From positions 744,001 through 808,000 of the forward strand of contig NZ_JAFBCL010000001.1 in the NCBI RefSeq assembly GCF_016907655.1: a stretch of DNA of 64,000 bases. Reading direction: 5' to 3'. Of this stretch, positions 16,631 to 24,884 are shown piece by piece. Positions within the stretch are counted from its first letter, which is position 1. Each line of letters opens with the position of its first letter. A program made the position numbers and the translations under genes. The notes beneath the pieces were generated by a model that was given only the letters and a program-made list of their open reading frames with translations, did not search any database and was not told where the DNA came from. Origin of the DNA: Saccharothrix algeriensis (GTDB taxonomy: Bacteria; Actinomycetota; Actinomycetes; Mycobacteriales; Pseudonocardiaceae).

Positions 16631-17654
16631 ACGCCTGCACGACGTGCTCGTCGTCGGAGGAGGTCCGGCCGGGCTCGCGGTGGCGCTGGGCTGCGCGCGT
16701 GCGGGCATGGACGTGGTGGTGTGCGAGAAGCGCGCCGGGGTCATCGACAAGGCGTGCGGCGAGGGCCTGATGCCCGGCGCCGTGCGCGCCCTGGCCGCGC
16801 TCGGCGTCGACCCGCCGGGGTACCCCATCGAGGGCATCACCTACCGGCAGGGCCCGCTGACCGCGCACGCCGCGTTCCGCACGGGGCCCGGCAGGGGGGT
16901 GCGGCGCACCGTGCTGCACGACGCGCTGCTCGGCGAGGTGCTCCGGCACGGCGTGCCGGTCCTGCCGATCGCGGTCGCGGACCTCTCGCAGCACGACGAC
17001 CACGTGCGGGCCGGCGGCCTGCGGGCGCGCTACCTGGTCGCCGCCGACGGGCTGCACTCCGCGGTCCGCGGCCTCGTCGGCCTGGCCGGGGGCGGCGCGG
17101 GCACGCCCCGCTGGGGGCTGCGCCGCCACTACGCCCTCGCGCCGACCACCACCGCGGTCGAGGTGACGTGGGCGGCGCGGTCGGAGGCTTACGTGACGCC
17201 GGTCGGGCCGGGCACGCTCGGCGTCGCGATCCTCTCGTCGGCGCGCGGCGGGTTCGCCGAGCAGCTCGCCGCCTTCCCCGACCTCGCGGCCCGGGTCCGC
17301 GGGGCGGAGCCGGTCTCCCCGGTCCGGGGCGCGGGCCCGCTGCGGCAGCGGGCGTCGGGCCGGGTCGCGGGGCGGGTCCTGCTCGTCGGGGACGCGGCGG
17401 GCTACGTCGACGCCCTCACCGGGGAGGGGCTCGCGCTGTCCCTGACCACCGCGGCCGAACTCGTCCGCTGCCTGCGCGCGGGCCGCCCCGCCGACTACGA
17501 CCGCGCCTGGAAGCGGACGTCGCGGCGGTCGCGCTGGCTGACCGAGGCCCTGCTGTGGGCGCGCGGGCGCCCCGCGCTCGCCCGTCGGATCGTGCCGGCC
17601 GGCGCCCGGGCGCCGGGGTTGTTCGCCGCCGTCGTCGACCAGCTCGCGCGCTGA
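16623..17654 (+). CDS. FAD-dependent monooxygenase, SrsC-like
   Basis: 343 residues. Rossmann FAD motif VLVVGGGPAGLAVALGCARAG, the middle motif RYLVAADGLHSAVRGLVG (DG motif), and VLLVGDAAGYVDALTGEGLA (GD motif). This is the aromatic hydroxylase/GGR superfamily. KACGEGLMPGAV at residues 43-54 matches flavoproteins found after type III PKS/ICMT genes, which oxidise resorcinols to hydroxyquinols or quinones. It starts at a GTG inside the methyltransferase gene (8-bp overlap) and overlaps the next gene at TGATG. It is probably the ring hydroxylase of the pathway. Confidence 0.85.
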   Translation: MPERLHDVLVVGGGPAGLAVALGCARAGMDVVVCEKRAGVIDKACGEGLMPGAVRALAALGVDPPGYPIEGITYRQGPLTAHAAFRTGPGRGVRRTVLHDALLGEVLRHGVPVLPIAVADLSQHDDHVRAGGLRARYLVAADGLHSAVRGLVGLAGGGAGTPRWGLRRHYALAPTTTAVEVTWAARSEAYVTPVGPGTLGVAILSSARGGFAEQLAAFPDLAARVRGAEPVSPVRGAGPLRQRASGRVAGRVLLVGDAAGYVDALTGEGLALSLTTAAELVRCLRAGRPADYDRAWKRTSRRSRWLTEALLWARGRPALARRIVPAGARAPGLFAAVVDQLAR

Positions 17655-18793
17655 TGAGCGGGGTCGACTGGGACGTGGTGGTCGTCGGGGCCGGGCCCGC
17701 CGGGTCGACGGCGGCGATCGCCGCGCTGCGCGCCGACCCGTCCGCGCGCGTGCTCGTGCTGGACGCCGCCGACTTCCCGCGGGACAAGGTGTGCGGTGAC
17801 GGCGTCGCGCCGCACGCCCTGGACGTGCTCGCCGGCCTCGGCGTGGACGTCGCCGGGCTCGCGGCCGGCACCGGGCCGGTCACCGCGCTGCGCCTGGTGT
17901 CGCCCAACGGCGTGCAGGCCAGGCGGGGCTTCGCGCGGCCGGCCTCCGTCATCCCCCGCGTGCTGTTCGACGCGAGGCTCGTGCGGGCCGCCCAGGACGC
18001 CGGCGCGGTGCTCCGGCGGCACCGCGTCCGCACGCTGGTCCAGCAGGACCGGGCGGTGCTCGTCGACGGCGCGATCCGCGCCCGGACCGTCATCGGCGGG
18101 GACGGCGCGGAGTCCGTGGTGCGGCGGCGGTGCGGCGCGGGGAGTGCGCGGGCCGGCACCGTCGCGATCGCGCTGCGCGGCTACACCGGCGCCGACCCGT
18201 GGCCGGGCGACGAGCAGCGGCTCGTCATGACCACCGCCCACTGGCCCGCCTACGCCTGGGTGTTCCCGGTCGGCGACGGCACCGCGAACGTCGGCTACGG
18301 CCAGCTCGTCCGCACCCCGCCGCCCACCCGCGCGGAGCTGACCGCGCGGCTGCACGACCTGCTCCCCGACCTGCCGCCGGTGCCGCTGCGCGGGCACCGG
18401 CTGCCGCTGTCACCGGGGCGCCCCGGCGTCGCACACGGCCGGGTGCTGCTGGCGGGCGACGCCGCGTCGCTGATCAACCCGCTGACCGGCGAGGGCATCT
18501 ACTACGCGGTCCTCTCCGGCGCCCTGGCCGGCGCCGCCGCCGTGACGCCGGACCCGGCGGGCTCCTACCGCCGGTCCCTGCGGCACCGGCTGGGCAGGCA
18601 CCTGCGGCACACCGACGTGCTCGCCCGGCTCACCCGCGGGCCGCGGCTGGTCGACCTGGCCACGGCCGCGGCCCGCGACGGCCGGCGCGCCTTCGACCGC
18701 CTCGTCGAGATCGGCCTCGGCGCGGGCACGCTCGACCTCCCGCTGGCCGCGGCGGTGCTCACCGCCTCCGTGCGGCGCGAGAACGCGCCGTGA
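17654..18793 (+). CDS. geranylgeranyl reductase family FAD-dependent oxidoreductase
   Basis: 379 residues. FAD-binding VVVVGAGPAGSTAAIAALRA, then FPRDKVCGDGVAPHALDVL (the PxxKxCG element of the geranylgeranyl-reductase family), ARTVIGGDGAESVVRR and VLLAGDAASLINPLTGEGIYYAV. Members reduce isoprenoid chains or hydroxylate aromatics. In this operon it could saturate a prenyl chain installed by the divergent UbiA enzyme or perform a second ring oxidation. The substrate cannot be decided from sequence. It starts at the ATG that overlaps the preceding stop. Confidence 0.85.
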   Translation: MSGVDWDVVVVGAGPAGSTAAIAALRADPSARVLVLDAADFPRDKVCGDGVAPHALDVLAGLGVDVAGLAAGTGPVTALRLVSPNGVQARRGFARPASVIPRVLFDARLVRAAQDAGAVLRRHRVRTLVQQDRAVLVDGAIRARTVIGGDGAESVVRRRCGAGSARAGTVAIALRGYTGADPWPGDEQRLVMTTAHWPAYAWVFPVGDGTANVGYGQLVRTPPPTRAELTARLHDLLPDLPPVPLRGHRLPLSPGRPGVAHGRVLLAGDAASLINPLTGEGIYYAVLSGALAGAAAVTPDPAGSYRRSLRHRLGRHLRHTDVLARLTRGPRLVDLATAAARDGRRAFDRLVEIGLGAGTLDLPLAAAVLTASVRRENAP

Positions 18794-18862
18794 CCCGGGC
18801 CCGGGGGTCTCCCGATCCGGGGCATCCGGTGTCGGCCGGGATCGAACGGGTATGCCACTCCC

Positions 18863-19744
18863 ATGTTCCCCAAACGGCCGGTCGAAGGTCGAGTCGTGCT
18901 GGTGACGGGCGGTTCCGCGGGCATCGGGCGCTCGGTCGCGGCCCGTCTCGCGGCCTCCGGCGCGACCGTCGTGACGTGCGCCCGCGACGGGACGCGGTTG
19001 CGGGCGCAGGCCCGCGACCTCCCCGGGAACGTCGACCCCGTCGCCTGCGACCTCACCGACCACCGACAGCGCCGTGAGCTGGTCGACCGCGTCGTCGAGC
19101 GCCACGGCCGGCTCGACGCGCTCGTCAACAACGCCGGCCAGGGCCGGGTCGGGATGCTCGCCGACCTGGACGCGGACGCCGTCGACGAGGTGATGGCGCT
19201 CAACGTCGTCGCGGTCACCGACCTCACCCGGCTGGCCCTGCCGCACCTCGCGGCGCGGCGCGGCGACGTGGTGATGATCGCCTCCGTCGCCGGGTGGGTG
19301 CCGATCCCGCCCCTGTCGCTGTACTCGGCCACCAAGGCGGCGGTCGACGGGCTCGTCCACGCCCTGCGGCGCGAATCACCGCCCGGGCTGCGCGTGCACA
19401 GCGTCAACCCCGGCCCGGTGCGCACGGAGTGGCTGCTGCGCGCGGCGGGTCTCCGGCCGAGCGACGACGAGGGCCGACGCGGGCACACGTTCGGCGTCCG
19501 ACCGGAACGCGTCGCCGACGAGGTGCACCGGTGCCTCACCGGACGCCGGCACCGCACCGTCACCGTGCCGCGCTGGCTCGGTCCCGCGCGGTTGGCCGGC
19601 GCGCCGCCGCTGAGCAACGCCCTCGACCTCGTCCTGCCACCGATCGCGCCCCTGGTGGCGCGGTGGGGGCGCCGCTACCAGGACACGCTGGTGCGCCGGG
19701 CACGCGACCAAGGGCAACGGGACGACGACCCGGCCGCGCCATGA
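18863..19744 (+). CDS. short-chain dehydrogenase/reductase
   Basis: 293 residues, classical SDR with an extended C-terminus. Cofactor motif VLVTGGSAGIGRSV, NNAG at LDALVNNAGQGRVG, catalytic Ser in MIASVAGW and YSATK (Tyr, Lys). The C-terminal 70 residues are basic and partly hydrophobic (LSNALDLVLPPIAPLVARW), possibly a membrane-surface anchor, fitting a lipid-like substrate. It follows the flavoprotein after 69 bp and is probably the last gene of the PKS operon, although an internal promoter is possible. Confidence 0.85.
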   Translation: MFPKRPVEGRVVLVTGGSAGIGRSVAARLAASGATVVTCARDGTRLRAQARDLPGNVDPVACDLTDHRQRRELVDRVVERHGRLDALVNNAGQGRVGMLADLDADAVDEVMALNVVAVTDLTRLALPHLAARRGDVVMIASVAGWVPIPPLSLYSATKAAVDGLVHALRRESPPGLRVHSVNPGPVRTEWLLRAAGLRPSDDEGRRGHTFGVRPERVADEVHRCLTGRRHRTVTVPRWLGPARLAGAPPLSNALDLVLPPIAPLVARWGRRYQDTLVRRARDQGQRDDDPAAP

Positions 19745-20209
19745 AGCCGCCCGGAGGTGCGCCGGCATGACGGCTCGGCCCGGAGGGGCGGATCGCCTCG
19801 GGCGACCGAGGAGCACTTCGGACACGCTGCCCTCGATGAGCCGGGTCTGACGTCGGGGCGCCGGCCGCGGTGGTCCTGGAGCAGAGTGGTCAGGGATCGC
19901 GGCAGGTTCACCCCGGCCACCTGCGGTCGGGCGAAGTTCGCGACAGGGATCAGCCCCGATCAGGCCCTCGCGGAACGCCCCTTTCAGGTGAACGTTACGC
20001 CCGGTCGGTGTAGGGCTGCCCCCTTCCGTGAACCCTGCCTGCGAGTCAGCAGCGGTTGGGCGCCGCAAGGAGGCGTGGGAGGACCGCCTGTGCCTCGGCG
20101 CCCTGGCGCGGACCACGGGGGTTTCCGACCGCACGCGGCCGGGGCGGTCGAGCGAACCCGCAGTCCGGCTGCCCGGGACTGCCTGAACTCCACGGGAGGC
20201 GTTTCCCAC
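19745..20209. promoter_or_regulatory. long leader region upstream of the tryptophanase-like gene
   Basis: 465 bases without a supported gene. A strong nested hairpin is present: GGGCGCCG (20058-20065) pairs with CGGCGCCC (20096-20103), and inside it AGGCG (20071-20075) pairs with CGCCT (20085-20089). A GGGAGG ribosome-binding site lies at 20194-20199. No known riboswitch core (TPP, cobalamin, SAM, glycine, c-di-AMP) was recognised. I infer a structured leader or a site for post-transcriptional control. Confidence 0.45.
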
Positions 20210-21586
20210 GTGTTCATGGAGCCTTTTCGCATCAAGGTGGTGGAACCCATCCCGCTGCCGTCCGCCGAGCAGCGGTCCGCCGCCCTGCGCAACGCGGCGT
20301 ACAACGTCTTCGGCCTCCACTCCGAGGAGGTGACCATCGACCTGCTCACTGATTCGGGGACAGGCGCGATGTCGACTTCCCAGTGGAGCGCCCTGATGAA
20401 GGGGGACGAGTCCTACGCGGGGGCCGCCTCGTTCGAGCTCTTCGAGTCGGCCGTGCGCGAGTTGACGGGATTCCCCCACGTCCTGCCGACGCACCAGGGT
20501 CGCGGCGCGGAACACGTCCTGTTCAGCCTGCTGCTGGACGAAGGGGCGATCACCGTCAGCAACGGGCACTTCGACACGACCGCCGCCAACGTGAAGCTCG
20601 CCGGCGGTGAACCGGTGGACCTGCCGTGCGAGGAGTCGAAGTCGGCGGAAAGCGACTTCCCCTTCAAGGGCAACCTCGGCCTGGCGGCGCTGGAGGAACT
20701 GCTGGCCGGCGACCGGGGCGGCGACGTGGCGGCCGTGATCCTCACGCTCACCGACAACGCCAGTGGCGGCCACCCCGTTTCACCGGCCAACGCCCGCCGC
20801 GCGCGGGAGATCTGCGCAGCCCACGGGCTGCCGCTGTTCCTGGACGCGGCCCGCTTCGCGGAGAACGCTTACCTGGTCACCCAGCGCGATCCCGACTACC
20901 GCGAGAAGCCCGTTCACGAAGTAGCCCGGGAGTTCTTCGGGATGGCCGACGGAGCCTGGTGCTCGCTGAAGAAGGACGGTTTCGGCAACATCGGCGCTTT
21001 CCTCGCCCTCGAGGACGAAGGTCTGGCCGACCGCTGCCGCCAACTGGTCATCGCCACCGAGGGTTTCCCGACTTACGGCGGACTCTCCGGACGCGACCTC
21101 GAAGCGCTGGCCGCGGGGATCAAGGAGGCGGTCGACCCCCACCACCTCGCCTACCGGGCCGCCGGCGCCGAGTGGCTGGCCAGCGCCTTGGACGAGGTGG
21201 GGGTACCGGTCGTGCAGCCGACCGGCTGCCACGCCGTCTACGTGGACGCGGGCCGGTTCCTCCCGCACTTGGAACCGCAGGAGTTGCCCGGCGTGTCCCT
21301 GTCCTGCGAGTTGTACCTGGCGGGCGGCATCCGCACGGCGGAGATGGGCACGCTGGCGATGGGCCACCCCGATCCCGACGGTGGACCGGATGCTCCCGCA
21401 CCGCGCGAACTGCTGCGCTTGGCCTTGCCGCGCCGCGTCTACACGCGAAGCCACCTGGAGTACGTCGTCCGCACGGCAGCCGGAATCGTCGAGCGCGCGG
21501 CGGAACTCCCGGCGTACCGCATCACGTCCCAACCCGAGCAGCTCAGGCACTTCTCGGCGAGCCTGGCCCCGATTCCCGGGGGCTGA
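20210..21586 (+). CDS. tryptophanase-like beta-eliminating lyase (PLP)
   Basis: 458 residues of the tryptophanase/tyrosine phenol-lyase family. EPFRIKVVEPI, IDLLTDSGTGAMS, VLPTHQGRGAEHVL, FLDAARFAENAYL, the PLP lysine in SLKKDGFGN (Lys255), EGFPTYGGLSGRDLEALA and a C-terminal LRHFSASL. His447 matches the tryptophanase-type His (Phe in tyrosine phenol-lyase), and the position of the TPL-specific Arg is Met379 (GIRTAEMG). It therefore resembles tryptophanase, splitting an amino acid to pyruvate, ammonia and a leaving group; the true substrate could be an S-conjugate or modified Trp. GTG 20210 is 10 bases after GGGAGG; an ATG at 20216 is the alternative. An amidohydrolase and a glutamate-cysteine ligase follow. 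Confidence 0.88.
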   Translation: MFMEPFRIKVVEPIPLPSAEQRSAALRNAAYNVFGLHSEEVTIDLLTDSGTGAMSTSQWSALMKGDESYAGAASFELFESAVRELTGFPHVLPTHQGRGAEHVLFSLLLDEGAITVSNGHFDTTAANVKLAGGEPVDLPCEESKSAESDFPFKGNLGLAALEELLAGDRGGDVAAVILTLTDNASGGHPVSPANARRAREICAAHGLPLFLDAARFAENAYLVTQRDPDYREKPVHEVAREFFGMADGAWCSLKKDGFGNIGAFLALEDEGLADRCRQLVIATEGFPTYGGLSGRDLEALAAGIKEAVDPHHLAYRAAGAEWLASALDEVGVPVVQPTGCHAVYVDAGRFLPHLEPQELPGVSLSCELYLAGGIRTAEMGTLAMGHPDPDGGPDAPAPRELLRLALPRRVYTRSHLEYVVRTAAGIVERAAELPAYRITSQPEQLRHFSASLAPIPGG

Positions 21587-21715
21587 CCGGCGATCCGCTC
21601 CGCGGGCGAGGAAGGCCACCGGAGCACCCGGTGGACGTGTCCGGTGATCCACGCCGGCGTTCGCGGTGGAAAACCCGGTGCCCGGGACCGGCCGCACCGC
21701 ACAGCAGGAGGAAGG

Positions 21716-23014
21716 GTGAACCGCTCCACGCGAGACGACCGCGGTGAACGCCGGGGGGAACCGGCGAAGGACGGCGGATCGGTCATGGTGACGGCCCGCC
21801 GGTTCTGGGACGGGGTGTCCCGCTCCCCCACCGGTCCCGTCGAGGTGCTCGTGCAAGGGCGGACCATCACCGCCGTCGGCAACGGGTTGGAACGGCCGCG
21901 CGGCACGTCCGTGATCGACCTGGAGGACCGCACGCTGCTGCCGGGGTTCATCGACTGCCACGTGCACACCGTCGACAGCCCTCCCGAGACGACCATCAGC
22001 GGGCAGACCCTCGCGGCGCTGCCGGCCCTGCGTTCCCTGCTCGCCAACGGCTTCACCACGGTTCGGGACCTGGGCTGCGCCGACCGGTCGGTCACCGTCG
22101 ACTTGCGACAGGCCCAGCGGGACGGGATCGTCCAGGGGCCCGCGATGATCGTCGCGCCGCACATCATCTCCGCCCGCGGCGGCCACGGCGACAAGTCCAT
22201 CGCGTTCGCCCCCCGGTTCGACGTGGAGGTCGGGACCCTGGCCGACGGGGTCGAGGAGATCCTCCGGGCCGTCCGGAGCGAAGTGCGCCTCGGCGCCGAC
22301 TGGATCAAGTTCGCGGCGACCGGCGGGTTCAACTTCCCGCAGGACGACCCGGAACGGGTCACCTACACCGCGGAAGAGATGACCGCGCTCGTGGCGGCGG
22401 CGCGCGACCTGGGGATGCCCAGCGCCGCACACGCCTTCAACGACGAGGGGGTGCGGCGGTGCGTGCACGCGGGCGTCCGGACGGTGGAGCACGCCGCTCT
22501 CGCCGCACCGGACACGCTGGCGTTGATCGCCGGCCGCCGCGACTGCTGGCTGGTGCCGACCCACATGGTCACCGTCGGGCACCTGGCGCACCTCGACGAC
22601 GACGCGTTCTGGACCGACAAGCCCGCGCACGTCCGGGAAAAGGTCCGGCAACACGAGGACCGGCTGCGGCGGAGCATTTCCACCCCGATCTCCGACGACA
22701 TCCGGGTCGCGTTCGGGTCCGACTCCAGCGTCTTCCCGCACGAGGAGAACTGGCGCGAGTTCACCGCGATGGTGTCCACCGGCATGACCCCGCTGCGCGC
22801 GTTGCGGGCGGCCACCGTCGAAGCCGCCGCGCTGCTCGCCGTGCCCGACCGCGGCGCGGTGCGCCCCGGCCTGCTCGCCGACCTCGTGGCGATGCCGGGC
22901 AATCCCTTCGACGACATCGCCGCGACCGGAGAGGTCGACTTCGTCATGCAGCACGGCGCCGTCGTCAGCGGGCCCGGACAGCGAGGGGGCGCAGTCGCAC
23001 GCGGGCAAGCCTGA
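21716..23014 (+). CDS. amidohydrolase family protein (imidazolonepropionase/Xaa-Pro dipeptidase-like)
   Basis: 432 residues. All metal-centre residues of the amidohydrolase superfamily are visible: HVH (H82, H84) in GFIDCHVHT, carbamylated-lysine candidate Lys198 in WIKFAATGG, His239 in SAAHAF, His259 in TVEHAAL and Asp336 in FGSDSS. The sequence resembles the group that includes prolidase-like and imidazolonepropionase-related hydrolases, so it probably cleaves an amide or cyclic amide in the cytosol. GTG 21716 follows an AGGAGGAAG site; internal ATGs are less well placed. It lies 129 bp after the lyase, probably in the same unit, and a terminator follows. Confidence 0.85.
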   Translation: MNRSTRDDRGERRGEPAKDGGSVMVTARRFWDGVSRSPTGPVEVLVQGRTITAVGNGLERPRGTSVIDLEDRTLLPGFIDCHVHTVDSPPETTISGQTLAALPALRSLLANGFTTVRDLGCADRSVTVDLRQAQRDGIVQGPAMIVAPHIISARGGHGDKSIAFAPRFDVEVGTLADGVEEILRAVRSEVRLGADWIKFAATGGFNFPQDDPERVTYTAEEMTALVAAARDLGMPSAAHAFNDEGVRRCVHAGVRTVEHAALAAPDTLALIAGRRDCWLVPTHMVTVGHLAHLDDDAFWTDKPAHVREKVRQHEDRLRRSISTPISDDIRVAFGSDSSVFPHEENWREFTAMVSTGMTPLRALRAATVEAAALLAVPDRGAVRPGLLADLVAMPGNPFDDIAATGEVDFVMQHGAVVSGPGQRGGAVARGQA

Positions 23015-23033
23015 CGCGACCGCGAAACGTGTT

Positions 23034-23062
23034 GCGCCCCGATCGGCGCCGGGCGGTTTTTC
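23034..23062 (+). terminator. Rho-independent terminator
   Basis: CGCCCC (23035-23040) pairs with GGGCGG (23051-23056), with GATCGGCGCC as loop, directly followed by TTTTT. It lies 20 bases after the amidohydrolase stop. Confidence 0.7.
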
Positions 23063-23193
23063 TGGCGGATCGATCACGTGCCCCTGCGGGGAAACACCTG
23101 TTCGAGTGAAGGTCGAATTCGACGCCTCTGATCTTACCGGTGTTTTCGCCTCGCAGCGGAGTGGGTTGACGACGCCCGATCGGGGAACTCGAG

Positions 23194-23221
23194 TCACATG
23201 TGATGCGCGTTCACGTGAACG
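23194..23221. promoter_or_regulatory. two adjacent perfect palindromes
   Basis: TCACATGTGA (23194-23203) and CGTTCACGTGAACG (23208-23221) are perfect palindromes of 10 and 14 bp, 4 bp apart, both centred on a CAnnTG-like core. They are 30 bp upstream of a small ORF and 227 bp upstream of the glutamate-cysteine ligase gene. They probably bind one or two dimeric regulators; none is encoded beside them. Confidence 0.55.
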
Positions 23222-23251
23222 TGGGCGCGCGCGAAGACGACGGAGGTCGGG

Positions 23252-23473
23252 ATGGGCGTCAGGGTGAACGGGAATCCGCCACCGATCCCGGGCGAGGACA
23301 CCTTCCCCCGTCGAACGGCGACGCGGATCACCGCCGGCGGGGCCGGTGTCCGGTCGTCCGCCCGGACTGCGGGACGGGTCGGCGCCGGAGCCCCCACGCG
23401 GACGGGTGAGCGAGGGGCGTCGGCGACACCGCGTTCGAGGCATCGACCGTGCTGCCCGACGGCACCGGCGTGA
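23252..23473 (+). CDS. possible small protein preceding the glutamate-cysteine ligase
   Basis: A 73-residue Arg/Pro/Gly/Thr-rich ORF starting MGVRVNGNPPPIPGEDTF. It has a good GGAGG site 5 bases before its ATG and runs into the ligase gene with a 25-bp overlap, which would couple translation. It has no recognisable family, its amino-acid composition is typical of chance ORFs in GC-rich DNA, and it could simply be the leader of the ligase mRNA. I report it because of the ribosome-binding site and the overlap. Confidence 0.3.
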   Translation: MGVRVNGNPPPIPGEDTFPRRTATRITAGGAGVRSSARTAGRVGAGAPTRTGERGASATPRSRHRPCCPTAPA

Positions 23474-24594
23474 CGATCGGGGTGGAGGAGGAGTTCCTCC
23501 TGGTCAGCCGCGAATCCCTGCTGCCCGTCGACGGCGCCGCGGCGGTGCTGGCCGGCGTGGCGCCCACCGAGCTGGCCGGTGGGAGCCACGCGTCGCGCGA
23601 GCTGTGGGACACCGAGGTCGAGACGAGCACCGGGGTCTGCTCAGACCTCGCGCAGGTGCGGGACCAGCTCGCCCGCAACCGCGCCGCGCTGCGGCGTTCG
23701 GCTCGGGCCCACGGCCTGGAGCTGGTCCCGGCGGGACACCCGCTGTTCGGCGCGGAGACCGCACCGCCCAGGCGTGACGGCCACTACAGGTGGATGAGCG
23801 ACACCTACGCGGGAGCCCTGGCCGACCAGGAGATCTGCGGCTGCCACGTCCACGTCGGGCTCGGCGACCGCGACACCGGCGTCGCCGTGCTCAACCACCT
23901 GGCGCCGTGGTTGCCGACCCTGCTGGCGCTCACCGCGAACTCGCCCTTCCGCCGGGGACGGGACACCGGGTTCCACAGCTGGCGGATGATGGTCCTGACC
24001 CGCGTGCCCGCCTCCGGCATCCCCCCGTGGTTCGGCTCGGCCGCCGAGTACGACGCCGACCTGGCCCGCCTTCGGGAATGCGGTCTGCTGCCCCCCGACC
24101 ACGGTGGCTCGCGCCTGGCACGCCTGTCCAACCACCTGCCCACCATCGAGGTCCGCGTCGCCGACACCGTTGCCACGACCGATGAAGCGGTGCTCTACGC
24201 CGCCTTGGTCCGCGCCCTCGTGCGCACCGCGCTGGGCGAGTTGGACGCCGGTCGGGAAGGCCGCCGATCCAGCGACACCGTGCTCGGCGACGCGCTGTGG
24301 GCAGCCGCTCGGCACGGCCTCGACGGCTCTGCCGTCGACCCGTGGAGCGGCACGCGCGCATCACCGCACGCGATGGCGTCGCGCCTCTACCGGCACACCG
24401 AGGACGCCTTGACCACGACGGGCGACCTCGACGAGGTGCGCACGCTGCTCCGCACGCTGCTCACCCGCGGCAACGGGGCCATGCGGCAGCGCCTCGCCGC
24501 CGCGCGGCACGGCGTGCCGGGTGCGCTCGACATGCTCGCCCGGGACACGGGGGCGGAACACCTGCACCGCTCGGAAAGTCATCATCTCCGGTAG
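23449..24594 (+). CDS. carboxylate-amine ligase, glutamate-cysteine ligase type 2 (YbdK/GCS2) family
   Basis: 381 residues. TIGVEEEFLLVS at the N-terminus, SRELWDTEVETSTGVC, AGHPLFG, CGCHVHVGLGDRD, LTANSPFRRGRDTGFHSWRM and VRVADTV are the hallmarks of the GCS2/YbdK family, which has a glutamine-synthetase-like ATP site and joins glutamate (or another carboxylate) to an amine such as cysteine. Actinomycetes use mycothiol, so the role is probably not glutathione synthesis. Ergothioneine-type, secondary-metabolite or stress roles are possible. GTG 23449 is the best start. Its neighbourhood (lyase, amidohydrolase, tandem palindromes) is the best clue. Confidence 0.85.
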   Translation: MLPDGTGVTIGVEEEFLLVSRESLLPVDGAAAVLAGVAPTELAGGSHASRELWDTEVETSTGVCSDLAQVRDQLARNRAALRRSARAHGLELVPAGHPLFGAETAPPRRDGHYRWMSDTYAGALADQEICGCHVHVGLGDRDTGVAVLNHLAPWLPTLLALTANSPFRRGRDTGFHSWRMMVLTRVPASGIPPWFGSAAEYDADLARLRECGLLPPDHGGSRLARLSNHLPTIEVRVADTVATTDEAVLYAALVRALVRTALGELDAGREGRRSSDTVLGDALWAAARHGLDGSAVDPWSGTRASPHAMASRLYRHTEDALTTTGDLDEVRTLLRTLLTRGNGAMRQRLAAARHGVPGALDMLARDTGAEHLHRSESHHLR

Positions 24595-24749
24595 TCCTCC
24601 GGCTCGACCACCACGACGTGGTCCCGGTGCCACCCGGTGGTGTCGATCACCGGGAACGTCCGGCACGGCCTCGCCGGCCAGAGCCACCGCTCGACGCCAG
24701 GTGCGGAATGTGGACATGAGGGCTCTCCTTGCGTCAGGGTGGTCGGCAC
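24582..24749 (-). CDS. possible 55-residue protein
   Basis: A short minus-strand frame with unusually protein-like content: SCPHSAPGVERWLWPARPCR followed by TFPVIDTTGWHRDHVVVVEP. The Trp/His/Asp-rich stretch and the strict hydrophobic pattern look evolved rather than random. The start is a GTG at 24749 without a strong ribosome-binding site, and an ATG in another frame at 24717 has a better site (AAGGAGAG), so a frameshift in a slightly different gene is possible. The 3' end overlaps the ligase gene by 13 bp. Function unknown. Confidence 0.35.
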   Translation of the reverse strand: MPTTLTQGEPSCPHSAPGVERWLWPARPCRTFPVIDTTGWHRDHVVVVEPEDYRR

Positions 24750-24884
24750 CGCTGTTCACATGTCGGTACCGGCCGACAAGAGATCCGGCGACGTGGTGCA
24801 GGAGTGGCTCGGGAACGCCCGCTGGGCACCGGTCGGGCCACCGGGAGTTCCCCCTCTGCCGACACTCGCCGCCGGAAACCGCGG

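Noticed and set aside
19745..20209. Known riboswitch (cobalamin, TPP, SAM, glycine, c-di-AMP)
   Set aside because: Hairpins are present, but none of the conserved cores of these classes could be found.
20210..21586. Tyrosine phenol-lyase instead of tryptophanase-like
   Set aside because: The diagnostic Arg of tyrosine phenol-lyase is Met379 here and the C-terminal LRHF has the tryptophanase-type His.
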